DNA of 64,000 nucleotides from Aneurinibacillus soli (GTDB lineage Bacteria; Bacillota; Bacilli; Aneurinibacillales; Aneurinibacillaceae). The stretch covers positions 3,055,001-3,119,000 of the forward strand of contig NZ_AP017312.1 in assembly GCF_002355375.1 (NCBI RefSeq), written 5' to 3'. Below the pieces are notes generated by a model. It was not told the DNA's origin. It worked only from the letters and a program-made list of their open reading frames with translations, and made no database searches. Position 1 is the first letter of the stretch; every line of letters begins with the position of its first letter. Both the position numbers and the translations under genes were made by a program. Shown one piece after another: positions 32,662 through 41,794 of the stretch.

Positions 32662-33309
32662 ATGGACTCAAAAGATTTTGGGATTTTCTTTGCTGAAATT
32701 CGAGAAAAAAGCGGATATAAAAGTCAACGTCAGCTTGCCCTTGCTAGTAATGTTAGTAATGGAACAATCGCAAGAATTGAAGCAGGGACACAAAAGCCAC
32801 AGCCCGAGACACTTAAAATTCTTTCTCATTTTCTGAAAAACGTTACATATGAAGAACTTCTAGAAAAATCAGGATATCTAACTTCCGACAACCACTTAAA
32901 TGAAAACAACTTTGCAAATCATAACGTTGATAAAGCATCGCTAGTTCAATTCGGGGAACGGATCGCCATCCTACGTACAGAAAAAGGGTTTTCTCTTCAG
33001 AAACTAGCGGATGAACTAGGGATTGAAAAAAATGCACTGGTTCAGTATGAATCTGGGGAATTGAATCCAAATATCGAGGATATTAGAAAACTGGCCGAGT
33101 TCTTTGATGTCTCAACGGATCATCTTCTTGGAAAGGACAAGCTACTAACTAAAGAGGATATCTCTAAAGAGTTACAGGAAAACGGTATTAGCATGGCTTT
33201 TTACGATGGCTTGGAAGGATTCGACCAGCTCGAACCTGAGCAACAGCAGTTTATTTTGCAACAGGTCAAGCAATCAATTGAAATGTTTAAGAAGATGAGA
33301 GAACACTAA
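32662..33309 (+). CDS. Phage repressor with two XRE HTH domains
   Basis: This 215-residue protein has start ATG 32662 with AGGTGG upstream. It contains two complete XRE helix-turn-helix domains: residues 5-65 (FAEIREKSGYKSQRQLALASNVSNGTIARIEAGTQKPQPETL) and residues 98-155 (ERIAILRTEKGFSLQKLADELGIEKNALVQYESGELNPNIEDI). The C-terminus is acidic with FDQLEPEQQQFILQQVKQSIEM, a dimerisation-like helix. It is divergent from the cro-like gene and is therefore the lysogeny repressor. No autocleavage peptidase domain is present, so induction may need the ImmA/IrrE protease encoded before the integrase. Confidence 0.85.
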   Translation: MDSKDFGIFFAEIREKSGYKSQRQLALASNVSNGTIARIEAGTQKPQPETLKILSHFLKNVTYEELLEKSGYLTSDNHLNENNFANHNVDKASLVQFGERIAILRTEKGFSLQKLADELGIEKNALVQYESGELNPNIEDIRKLAEFFDVSTDHLLGKDKLLTKEDISKELQENGISMAFYDGLEGFDQLEPEQQQFILQQVKQSIEMFKKMREH

Positions 33310-33360
33310 TACTTAATTATAATTCCTCACAAACAACTATTTAGAAAATTACACTCCAAG

Positions 33361-33397
33361 AAAAGCATCCTAGAATAGAGTTTTCAGGATGCTTTTT
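33361..33397 (+). terminator. Repressor terminator
   Basis: Arms AAAAGCATCCT and AGGATGCTTTT form an 11-bp stem with a 14-nt loop, followed by T residues. Confidence 0.8.
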
Positions 33398-33622
33398 GTT
33401 GATTTTTATGATTTTTTTTAGAAAATATATATTTTTAACACTTGTTGAATAATGGTCGTTAGCACATCTCTTGAATTGGAATTTTATCACTCTAAATTGT
33501 TTATTAAGTTCTAACTAATTTATATAACTCAAAAACATATAAGATCCAAAAACTAATTACACAATACCTAATATAAAAAATTACTTGATTTTATATTAAG
33601 AATTAAGGAAGGAAGGAAACCT
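33398..33622. other. AT-rich leader of the NACHT module
   Basis: About 225 nt of very AT-rich sequence with several TATA-like stretches but no single promoter I can single out. It must contain the promoter of the two-gene NACHT operon, because a terminator precedes it. No frame of useful length is present. Confidence 0.4.
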
Positions 33623-33835
33623 ATGATCGAATGGCTTCTAAATAATAAAGAATGGTTTTTTAGCGGAATTGGAGTATTTGCAATTGGAATTATCATCTCT
33701 CTTTTCAAGCGGAAAGAAAAAAAATCAATAAACCAGAGTCAAACATCAGGGAATAACTCGCATAATTTCCAATCAGCAGGAAATCTTAATGTAACTTTAC
33801 CTAATCAAAATACCGGAGATAAAAAAGATGTTTAG
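33623..33835 (+). CDS. Small membrane protein of NACHT module
   Basis: This 70-residue protein has a GGAAGGAAGG site. Residues 11-28 form one transmembrane helix (WFFSGIGVFAIGIIISLF) followed by a basic stop-transfer (KRKEKK), so the C-terminus faces the cytoplasm. Residues 36-62 carry a Gln/Asn-rich motif (NQSQTSGNNSHNFQSAGNLN) that closely resembles the first 25 residues of the NTPase encoded next, whose start lies 8 nt inside this gene. The shared motif suggests direct contact, with this protein as a membrane anchor or pore-forming effector. Function is inferred. Confidence 0.8.
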   Translation: MIEWLLNNKEWFFSGIGVFAIGIIISLFKRKEKKSINQSQTSGNNSHNFQSAGNLNVTLPNQNTGDKKDV

Positions 33836-36800
33836 AAAAAATCAAACACAACAAAACGGAGATCAATCAATAAATCTTCAAGCCCAAAATATAACATTAG
33901 TCCAGAATAATAATTATAGTCAAGCAGATACAATGCAAGAATCTAAAAGTAAAATACCTGATAAATATATTTTAGATTTAAAAGACAAATACTTAAAAAT
34001 GCTTGAAACTGAATGTGAATATATGGACTTGGGTGGAATTTCGCCCCGTATTGGTAACAAAATCCTAAAAATAAAAATGGAGGATTTATTTATTAATTTA
34101 AGATTCATAGAAAAAGAAGTACTGCATGACTCCTTTCATGATTATCTAGAGGAAAATAGTACACAACTTCAACTTGAATTTGAACTCCTAGCAAGTACTG
34201 CTGATGATCATAATTTAGTAGCTTTAGAACATGAAGATACCCCTTCACCTTCGGAAATAGAGATTGAAGAAGATGATTATTTCCATAATTATAATTCTTA
34301 CTTTTATAATACGATTAGCTTAATCAACGCCTTAAAGTCCTCCCGCGTAGTTATCCTTGGACACCCAGGCTATGGAAAAACAACTATCGGTAAATATATA
34401 GCTCACTCTATTTGCCAAGAAAAATTACATTTAGTAGGAACTCATTTGGCAAATCATATACCTATAATTGTAAAAGCTGCAGAATATGCTATGTCCTTAA
34501 AAGAACACAGCTCCTATTCTTTTTATGAACACATTACTAAAAAACATACCGTACATTATGGACCTTTATTTGAATGGGCTTTAGAAAGAGGGCTTGGCTT
34601 AATAATTATTGATGGCTTAGATGAAATACCTGATGTAACCCATAGAATTTTAACTTCAAAAAGAATTGAAAAATTTGTTAGTGAATTTTCAAATAATAAA
34701 TTCATAATAACTAGTCGAATCGTAGGTTACAGACAAAACAAATTAACAGGGAACTTTAAACATCTTACTTTAACTGAGCTTAGTCCCCCTCAAATTTTCG
34801 AGTTTCTTAAACAATGGTACTCAGCAATTGAAAACGAAACAGATGAAATTGGAAAAAAAGGCGATCTGCAAAATTCTCAAGAAAAAATCAAGTCTCAAGC
34901 TAAAGAGTTACTCCAAGCTATTCAGTCTAATCCAGGAGTATCAAAATTGGCTAACAATCCTTTATTACTGACTATCATAGCTATAGCTAACTGGAATGGG
35001 AGAAAACTTCCAAATAAAAGGGTTGATCTTTATCAAATAGCAACAGAAACTTTAATCGAGAATTGGCCATTAAAACAGAGGGGCCAAGAACTTGACTATG
35101 AAGAAAACCTATCTTTATTAGAACCTGTAGCTCATTATATTCTCTCTTCGGGGAAAAACAATTTGATAACTGAGATTGAACTTCAACCGCTCTTTATGAC
35201 CCTCGTTTCTGAGATAAGAGGAGCTTCGAAAAGAGAGGCAAAACATTTAAGTAAAGAAATTCTCCACGTAATAGAGGAAGAAACTGGATTTTTCCTGCAA
35301 AAAGGATTTGATGCTCAAGGAAAAAAAGTTCATGGTTTTTTACACCAAACTTTTGCAGAATACCTCTCTGCTAGGCATCTAGCTGAGATTTGGTCTGAAG
35401 GAGAATTTGATTTTTCTCAATATATTCATAATCCAAATTGGCATGAAGTTCTACTTCTTATGGCTGGACATATAGGTACTTGGGCTACAGGACAATCAAC
35501 TCGTCTAGTCAATGACATATTAAATATAGATTCTGATTACGAAAACTACCTTTGCAGAGATCTTTTGTTTGCTGCTGAGGTTCTTGCCGATAATGTAAGA
35601 GTCAAGAGAGATCTGCAGTACAAAATTACTTATAGAATGATCAATATCGCCCTTCAAACTCCTCACATAAGATTATTTCACACCTTGACCAAGAGTTTGA
35701 GTAACATTTCAAAAGTTTTCCCTTTCAACGAACAAATTTACGCACATTTAGAGATAAAACAAAAAGAACCTATGGAGTTACAGATAAGAAAAGCTATTAT
35801 TTCTAAAATGGTCGGGTTTGATTCTGATGGAGTAAGTAGCATTATTTACTTCGGGCTAACATGTGCTGAAAAGATAGTTAACTTAATAACACCTTTCTTA
35901 TTTCAATGGGCAGACGAAACAGGAGATAGCCCTTGCACTCTGCTCTGGATATCTAAAAATACGGTTATTTTATACAAAATTTCAAAGTCACTAGGGAACT
36001 TGTTAATAAAGGAAGGAAAGGCTAGTAACCTAACTGAGCTACCTATAAAGTCTTGTAAGGTGGAATATGGTCAATTATTTACTTACGATGAAAGAGATTT
36101 ATCTTTAGATTTTATAATCAATCTTTACTCATCATGCACAAACGAATCATTGATACAAGAAATCCTAGGTAACTTATTTCTTACTAATGAAGAATATTAT
36201 ATCAGGCTTTCAAATGAACTATTAGGCAGACTTATGGAGAGTATTACGACTGAAGAAAAAGTAATTTTTCTAGAATTACTAAAAATAATGTTAAGTGAAG
36301 AAGAACAAATAATACCCGACATAGAAATACAAAATTTTTTAAATCCTTATATTGATAATATATTAGAAAAAAGCCAAGATAAAACTCTAAGGAAGGCAGC
36401 TCTTCATTTAAAATGGTTATTAGTAACGGAGGATGAAGAAATTGAAGAGTTATTTTTATTAGTTATTAAGGAACCTGATGAAGAAATTAGATTGATTTTT
36501 ATTGATTTAATGCTTCGTTACCTAGCGCCTCTCACGGAAAGATACTTAGATATTATATTATCAACCTTACCTGAAATATCTAATCACTCTATTCGCCTTG
36601 TTATTTTAAGAGTGTTAATGGAGCATGATGAAATAAATAATAAAGACTTCCATACCTTATTAAAAAATGAAATAGAATACATACGTACCTGCAAAAATAC
36701 TGATGACATTTACAATGGTTTAAAGATTCTTTTCTTAACATTTCATTTTACTAACAGTGAGGATGATATTCTAAAACTTTTAAATGAAATTTGTAGTTTG

Positions 36801-37310
36801 ATTCAAGAGAGAATCGAGCTAAACGAGGAATCACTTAATCTATTAATGAATCTAAGATACTTTCTTCCCTCTAGAGCAATAGCAGAATATTTTCTTTCTA
36901 GGGAATTTATTATGGAGTATCTATCCCATACCAATTTAGAAACTCGCTTAATCATGACAATTTTATTTTCATTCAACTATGAAATAACATTGGTAGAAGA
37001 GAATATTCGTTACTTCATACAAAATTCAAACAATAAGGATGCTATATTAACCTGTATAAAAATTTTAAAATACAGAGATTATCATAATATAGAATTGCTA
37101 GATATACTACTCTCTCTCATGTTTGATGATGAGGAAACTAGTAATGTTATCTATGAAGTACTATCTAGTATAAGAAACGAAGAATACAGACAATATATTT
37201 TAGCTCAACTCCCTAGTTATATTGAAAAAAAGCCCGATAATAAAAATGCTTTTAATATTCTTTGGGAGTTTGTTTTAACGCCAGATATTATGGATGATCT
37301 ACCTTTCTAA
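33828..37310 (+). CDS. NACHT-domain NTPase, probable antiphage STAND protein
   Basis: This is a 1160-residue AT-rich gene. Residues 1-30 hold an Asn/Gln-rich strand motif (QSINLQAQNITLVQNNN). Residues 40-130 are helical. A NACHT NTPase domain follows, with Walker A GHPGYGKTT (178-186), Walker B LIIIDGLDEI (258-267) and a SRIVGY sensor element near 296. A helical winged region with SKLANNPLLLTIIAIA and FLHQTFAEYLSARHL motifs extends to about 530. The rest (530-1160) is a solenoid of HEAT/ARM-like helical repeats, the usual sensor part. Bacterial NACHT proteins (bNACHT) are known antiphage immune receptors. No nuclease or TIR domain is present, so the effector may be the coupled membrane protein. 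Confidence 0.9.
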   Translation: MFRKNQTQQNGDQSINLQAQNITLVQNNNYSQADTMQESKSKIPDKYILDLKDKYLKMLETECEYMDLGGISPRIGNKILKIKMEDLFINLRFIEKEVLHDSFHDYLEENSTQLQLEFELLASTADDHNLVALEHEDTPSPSEIEIEEDDYFHNYNSYFYNTISLINALKSSRVVILGHPGYGKTTIGKYIAHSICQEKLHLVGTHLANHIPIIVKAAEYAMSLKEHSSYSFYEHITKKHTVHYGPLFEWALERGLGLIIIDGLDEIPDVTHRILTSKRIEKFVSEFSNNKFIITSRIVGYRQNKLTGNFKHLTLTELSPPQIFEFLKQWYSAIENETDEIGKKGDLQNSQEKIKSQAKELLQAIQSNPGVSKLANNPLLLTIIAIANWNGRKLPNKRVDLYQIATETLIENWPLKQRGQELDYEENLSLLEPVAHYILSSGKNNLITEIELQPLFMTLVSEIRGASKREAKHLSKEILHVIEEETGFFLQKGFDAQGKKVHGFLHQTFAEYLSARHLAEIWSEGEFDFSQYIHNPNWHEVLLLMAGHIGTWATGQSTRLVNDILNIDSDYENYLCRDLLFAAEVLADNVRVKRDLQYKITYRMINIALQTPHIRLFHTLTKSLSNISKVFPFNEQIYAHLEIKQKEPMELQIRKAIISKMVGFDSDGVSSIIYFGLTCAEKIVNLITPFLFQWADETGDSPCTLLWISKNTVILYKISKSLGNLLIKEGKASNLTELPIKSCKVEYGQLFTYDERDLSLDFIINLYSSCTNESLIQEILGNLFLTNEEYYIRLSNELLGRLMESITTEEKVIFLELLKIMLSEEEQIIPDIEIQNFLNPYIDNILEKSQDKTLRKAALHLKWLLVTEDEEIEELFLLVIKEPDEEIRLIFIDLMLRYLAPLTERYLDIILSTLPEISNHSIRLVILRVLMEHDEINNKDFHTLLKNEIEYIRTCKNTDDIYNGLKILFLTFHFTNSEDDILKLLNEICSLIQERIELNEESLNLLMNLRYFLPSRAIAEYFLSREFIMEYLSHTNLETRLIMTILFSFNYEITLVEENIRYFIQNSNNKDAILTCIKILKYRDYHNIELLDILLSLMFDDEETSNVIYEVLSSIRNEEYRQYILAQLPSYIEKKPDNKNAFNILWEFVLTPDIMDDLPF

Positions 37311-37407
37311 AATTATAATAAAAACAACCCAAATAAAAACCTAAAAATTAATAAAGAGATTGCAACTATTCAGCGTACTGATAGTTATAATCTCTCTATC
37401 TCTTTTT

Positions 37408-37442
37408 AAATATAGGCTTGTCATTAAGATAAGCCTATATTT
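37408..37442. terminator. Terminator after NACHT gene
   Basis: Perfect 12-bp arms AAATATAGGCTT and AAGCCTATATTT with an 11-nt loop. A second imperfect hairpin (AGAGATT...AATCTCT) lies just upstream and precedes a T run. It can act in both directions. Confidence 0.75.
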
Positions 37443-37570
37443 AAAATTGCGATATAAGCTATTATCCAAAAATCGAATAAAAAAACTAAAAGTCACCTCG
37501 CCTTGCATGAGTTAGCTACAGAAATCCGCAACACTTCCGATAGTCTAAATATATAAAGAAAATAACTCTA

Positions 37571-37617
37571 AATCAAAACATCCACCTGCGCTTTATCTTA
37601 GGTGGATGTTTTGATTT
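37571..37617. terminator. Bidirectional terminator before membrane protein gene
   Basis: Perfect 17-bp arms (AATCAAAACATCCACCT and its complement) with a 12-nt loop. It lies between the convergent NACHT and membrane protein genes and has AT-rich tails on both sides. The remaining sequence between 37443 and 37664 shows no gene. Confidence 0.8.
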
Positions 37618-37664
37618 GTCTGACCTATTGTCGTTTTTTCTCTTTCTTTATTCTCGGTTTCTTT

Positions 37665-38594
37665 TTACTTCCTATATCGAATCCTATCAGCAATTATCGT
37701 AGCAATTAAAGAAATAACTGTTAAATCTATGATTTTTGATATTACCACATGGAGAACTTGAACAACTTTAAATAATGTATCTTGATTAATAAACTCCTGA
37801 AAATCCGAATATGGTTCTGACAAAGGTAAGGAATAATGAATGCCAAAAGAAAAGTAAAACATCTCAGCTAGTGAAAGCTCCTTATCAGAAAGATCCTTTA
37901 TGTTATACAAATATATTTCAGGATTAAAATAAACCATCTGAAATTCCATATAATACAAAAAACTAAACATAATATCCGGTATAGCAATGGCAATTAAAAG
38001 ATTAAAAATTGCTGTACCCAGATTGACCTTATACATTTTTACATCCGTTTCGAAATCTATCTTTTCTATTTCTTTCATAAAACTGTGTAAAAATATGTAT
38101 AAGTACCAAATAAAAAAGTAAATGATTATACCTGCTAATATATAGGAACCAAAGCTTATAATAGGTAAATAATGCTGAACGACACTAAAGTAAAGCTTAT
38201 AATAAGCTGCTACAAATAAACCTAACGATATAAGCTGAACAACAAATCGAATATAGGCAGTTTCAAATTTTTCATACGTAAGTTGTCTGGATACTAACCA
38301 AAGTAACATTCCGGACAAAAGAAGCAGACTATATTTTTGTGGCAGAAACAACGCTACAAATATGAATACCTGAAGCTTATGATCTCTCCCTATACGTTTT
38401 ATGCCAGCTTCCTGTATTAACTTAAATAAAAATACTCCTTGTATAATACTAAATATGTATAGTGGGATATTTAACGTTATACACAAAATAATCCCCACAA
38501 TAATTGGATTACCCAAACAATTTATAAGAAATGAAATCTGCTTTTTCCACACTGTTAACCTAACCCCATCTTTAAAATATTTACCCTCTGACAC
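37665..38594 (-). CDS. Polytopic membrane protein, unknown
   Basis: This 309-residue protein has about seven to eight hydrophobic segments: residues 28-60, 77-105, 118-138, 145-172, 195-220 and 285-305. There are no recognisable transport or enzyme motifs. It begins at a GTG with a weak site, directly after a five-codon leader (MRECW) whose stop overlaps the region (TAAGGTG), so it may be translated by reinitiation. The AT-rich gene belongs to the accessory cargo. Confidence 0.65.
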   Translation of the reverse strand: MSEGKYFKDGVRLTVWKKQISFLINCLGNPIIVGIILCITLNIPLYIFSIIQGVFLFKLIQEAGIKRIGRDHKLQVFIFVALFLPQKYSLLLLSGMLLWLVSRQLTYEKFETAYIRFVVQLISLGLFVAAYYKLYFSVVQHYLPIISFGSYILAGIIIYFFIWYLYIFLHSFMKEIEKIDFETDVKMYKVNLGTAIFNLLIAIAIPDIMFSFLYYMEFQMVYFNPEIYLYNIKDLSDKELSLAEMFYFSFGIHYSLPLSEPYSDFQEFINQDTLFKVVQVLHVVISKIIDLTVISLIATIIADRIRYRK

Positions 38595-38786
38595 CTTACC
38601 AGCATTCTCTCATTACTTTACTCCCTCCGCATCTTTTTTCCTAGACTTTTACTTTATATTTTTTGGTAATTCAGTATAATCAAGAGTAAAATAATTTATT
38701 TTCTATTCTTTTAGTGCGATATTTAAACTAGGCACAGACAACTAGAACCAGCATCCTGTCATCATGTTTCTAAAGGGGATGGGACG

Positions 38787-39229
38787 ATGAAGCAGACCAC
38801 ATTAATCATTGATGCTGGCCAGGTACGTGACCTAGTGATCTGTCTTGCAAAGAATGCGGTACGCGATCTGACCCGGAACCAGAAGGAAAAGAACTTGGAC
38901 AAAAGCGAATTTCATACAGCACTACAGTCGCTCCTTCTGGAACAAGCTAGAGACTTTTGCTGCTACGGGGGAAAAGAACATCCTCTCCCGAACCTGGAGG
39001 GCAATGGTCGGAAGGGACGGGCTTGGTGGACACTTACGGATCGTCAGTTGGCCGCTGTCTTTGAATTTGACTCCACTATTCGGATGAGATCATTGCGAAA
39101 ACTGCTGGCAGTCGACTGTCTCTACCGCTTCAATTCCATGGAATACATCATTTTCTTTTGGAGATTCCTACTGTTCTTGAATGGCTTCAGGTGCAGCTAT
39201 ATACCCATCGAACTGAGAATAAAAGATAG
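38787..39229 (+). pseudogene. Frameshifted gene of unknown function
   Basis: Frame 1 encodes MKQTTLIIDAGQVRDLVICLAKNAVRDLTRNQ and continues to about FEFDSTIR at 39090. After that the sensible continuation is in the -1 frame: DEIIAKTAGSRLSLPLQF and IPTVLEWLQVQLYTHRTENKR, ending with TAG at 39227-39229. The frame-1 tail (to 39275) is hydrophobic and of poor character. A one-base deletion near 39085 explains the break; a real frameshift signal or a sequence error cannot be excluded. It has the GGGGATGGGACG site of a once expressed gene. The family is not recognised. Confidence 0.65.
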
Positions 39230-39334
39230 ATTATACAAAAGAGCTACTTTTAACATAATAGAGGCTATCGAATAGAACAATCCTTTTATGTTAAGACAAG
39301 GAAATTGAATAAAATAACAGAGGAGAAATTCATA

Positions 39335-39826
39335 ATGAAAAAAATCATATGCTTAGTCATTGCATACGGTCTAGTATTCACACCTTTATCAATCCTTTTT
39401 TCATGCACAGTTGAAGCAAAAATTGTATCCGCTTCTTCAGTGTTAAGTCGTCAACAAGCAATTGATTTTGTAAAGAAAGCTCAGAAAAATCAGTGGACAC
39501 TTACTGAGAAAGATTATTTTTCATTGAGTAAAGTTAAATCTACTATGAATCCTTACTTTACGTCAGCATATATAAATGAATTTGTAAATGTCGGTGGAAA
39601 AAACACTAAGAGTGGATGGATTTCAAATTTAAGAGATACAGATGATGTGACTGGGTACTTACCATACGATACACCTGGTAAAGAGATGACCGTTTCTTAT
39701 TCGAAAGATAAGAAAAAAATATATGTAACAGGCTATGCGAATTCAGAGGGAGACATTTATAAAGTAACAACTACGCTTGTCAAAACCAAAGTTGGCTGGA
39801 GAATCGAAGCTATAAAATGGCTATAG
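39335..39826 (+). CDS. Secreted protein, unknown
   Basis: This 163-residue protein has start ATG 39335 with GAGGAG upstream. Residues 1-28 are a signal peptide (MKKIICLVIAYGLVFTPLSILF...VEA). The mature part has helices (SRQQAIDFVKKAQKNQWTL) and strands ending in VKTKVGWRIEAIKWL, resembling small secreted immunity or DUF-type proteins of spore formers. Its function is unknown. It lies in the exported-protein part of the cargo. Confidence 0.7.
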   Translation: MKKIICLVIAYGLVFTPLSILFSCTVEAKIVSASSVLSRQQAIDFVKKAQKNQWTLTEKDYFSLSKVKSTMNPYFTSAYINEFVNVGGKNTKSGWISNLRDTDDVTGYLPYDTPGKEMTVSYSKDKKKIYVTGYANSEGDIYKVTTTLVKTKVGWRIEAIKWL

Positions 39827-39985
39827 ATAATATACTTGAATAGCTTAGAGATTTATAAAGACCACTCGAAACATTGAACTTAACCGGAATTTTTTTGATT
39901 ACGACGATGGCACTTTTATCCCGATGAGTTAGCGAAAATAAGATATACTTTTCCTCTCTAGAAAGTTCTCATTTCACAATAAAAG

Positions 39986-40028
39986 CCTGACACACTATCC
40001 TATAAGGGAGTATGTCAGGTATTTTTTT
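39986..40028 (+). terminator. Cargo repeat terminator, copy 1
   Basis: Arms CCTGACA and TGTCAGG with a conserved loop around CTATCCTATAAGGG, then seven T residues on the plus strand. Two more copies lie at 44175 and 45316. Confidence 0.75.
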
Positions 40029-40144
40029 ATGCTTGTATAATTTTGATTGTTATCGAACATAGATGGTTAAATCTGTGTTTTATTGAACTATCGATCCTCG
40101 GTAGCTCGATATTTTTTTGATAGCACTCAGATTACTTGATCAAC

Positions 40145-41698
40145 CTAATTCACTTCAATTCCTACAATGTGTTTACTCTCATCCCAAGATACTTTGGCTC
40201 CGATAGACTCGCTGATAAAGCGAAGTGGTATGAAGGTTGAGCCGTTTCGGATGAATGGAACTTGGGTTAACGTCATCGATTTACCGTTGACATAAGCATT
40301 CTTACTACCGATGGTTACTTCGACTTTGGTTTTGCCTTTCGTGACAATGACGGAACGTGTAATAGCTTCCCATTCTACCTTTGCGTTTAATTTTTCAAAT
40401 ACCCCACGTAAAGGAATGAAGGTGGTCCCATTTACAATAATCGGCGCAGGGGACATAGATACTGTTGTACCGTTAATCGATACTCCAATGTCGTTTATTA
40501 CTGGGATACCCATTTCATCAGCAGACTTTAGGTCGTCAACCGAACCACCACCTGACTGTGATGCTGGGACTGGCTGTTGAGTTGGATTTGAACCTTTCTT
40601 CTTTTCTTCAGCCCACATTTCTTGATTTTGAAGAAGGTCCATTTGAATTTGAATGTCAATTACTTCTTGGGATACTCCAATCAACGAGTAGAAATATTTT
40701 CCTTGTAAAATAACCTCTTCATCGGTTTGAGACTTCTTATCCTGTAAAGCACTACTATATTTTTTAAGCTCCTTTTGTTCTTGGTCATTGACTTCGTTAA
40801 TCCCCATCATCATTAGAACACTATAGATATAACTCTCATAATCCATTTCTTGAAAAACATCATAATTAGCTTGTTTCTCTGCAAAACTCTCACCAAATCC
40901 AAGATTTTGATAGAATGACTTCCCTTCTAAAAAGACATTACCTGGTTTATCTTGGTTATTGGTCAACTTTGTAGCATAATTTTCAAATTTTTCATGTTGG
41001 TAAGAATTAAGGTTTTTACCTTCGACAACCGTATTTAAATACAATCTCGTCTTGTCTAAGGGTAAAAGGGTAGATAGTCCCAGGTAACTTAAGTTATCAG
41101 TTAGTACAGAATTAGAATATGTTCTATAATGCGGTCTGACATAAGTACCATCTTCCCGATAATATCCTTTTACTTTAACCAATTCATTCGCATTTTTTGT
41201 TCCCGCATATTGCTTGCCCCTATATAAATTAACTACCTTCGATTTATAAGTGATTGTATCGATCTTAGGTGTAGATAACGAGAATGGCAAATTGTACGAA
41301 GGAGTTCTGTTAACTTGTTTTTCTAACTCCCGTTTTTCTTCTTCTCTACGCTGTTGCTCTCGTTTCTCCCTATCTTTCCTGATTTCTTCTTCAATTTTTT
41401 TATGTTGTTGCTCTTGTTCCTCCTCATATTTCCTCATGGCTTCTTTAATTTCTTGGCGGTCCTTCTCAATCTGTTGTTGGACTTGTTCGTCGAACTTCCT
41501 TTTTTCTTCTTCTACATGTTTTTGGAATTCTTCATCAGATTCTCCGCATCCTCTGAAATACCCACTAACGCGTGTTCCATCTTTTCTGGAGTACGAATCG
41601 ACATATGTACATGCACTTACATTATCAACAAAACCTGTTGGTAATAATGTTAAAAATGTTAAAACCCCTAATAAACTACTAATTATTTTTCTTTTCAC
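40145..41698 (-). CDS. Secreted coiled-coil protein with copper amine oxidase-like domain
   Basis: This 517-residue protein has a signal peptide (residues 1-29, MKRKIISSLLGVLTFLTLLPTGF...VSA). Residues 50-135 form a strong charged coiled coil rich in Glu, Lys and Gln. The middle is helical. Residues 400-517 match the copper amine oxidase N-terminal domain family (VNGTTFIPLRGVFEKLNAKVEWE and NGSTFIPLRFISESIGAKVSWD), which is common in surface proteins of Paenibacillaceae and is not itself an oxidase. A role at the cell surface is likely. Confidence 0.8.
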   Translation of the reverse strand: MKRKIISSLLGVLTFLTLLPTGFVDNVSACTYVDSYSRKDGTRVSGYFRGCGESDEEFQKHVEEEKRKFDEQVQQQIEKDRQEIKEAMRKYEEEQEQQHKKIEEEIRKDREKREQQRREEEKRELEKQVNRTPSYNLPFSLSTPKIDTITYKSKVVNLYRGKQYAGTKNANELVKVKGYYREDGTYVRPHYRTYSNSVLTDNLSYLGLSTLLPLDKTRLYLNTVVEGKNLNSYQHEKFENYATKLTNNQDKPGNVFLEGKSFYQNLGFGESFAEKQANYDVFQEMDYESYIYSVLMMMGINEVNDQEQKELKKYSSALQDKKSQTDEEVILQGKYFYSLIGVSQEVIDIQIQMDLLQNQEMWAEEKKKGSNPTQQPVPASQSGGGSVDDLKSADEMGIPVINDIGVSINGTTVSMSPAPIIVNGTTFIPLRGVFEKLNAKVEWEAITRSVIVTKGKTKVEVTIGSKNAYVNGKSMTLTQVPFIRNGSTFIPLRFISESIGAKVSWDESKHIVGIEVN

Positions 41699-41794
41699 TA
41701 TTTCACCATACCTTCATTGACAAATTTATTTTTAGATTTCGACGAGTCAATAATGTTTTCTTTAGGAATGTGTAGATTATTAATTTAGTGATAT

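Noticed and set aside
41250-41720. Plus-strand frame of 156 codons
   Set aside because: It mirrors the coiled-coil codons of the minus-strand secreted protein, giving a Ser/Phe/Leu-rich shadow.
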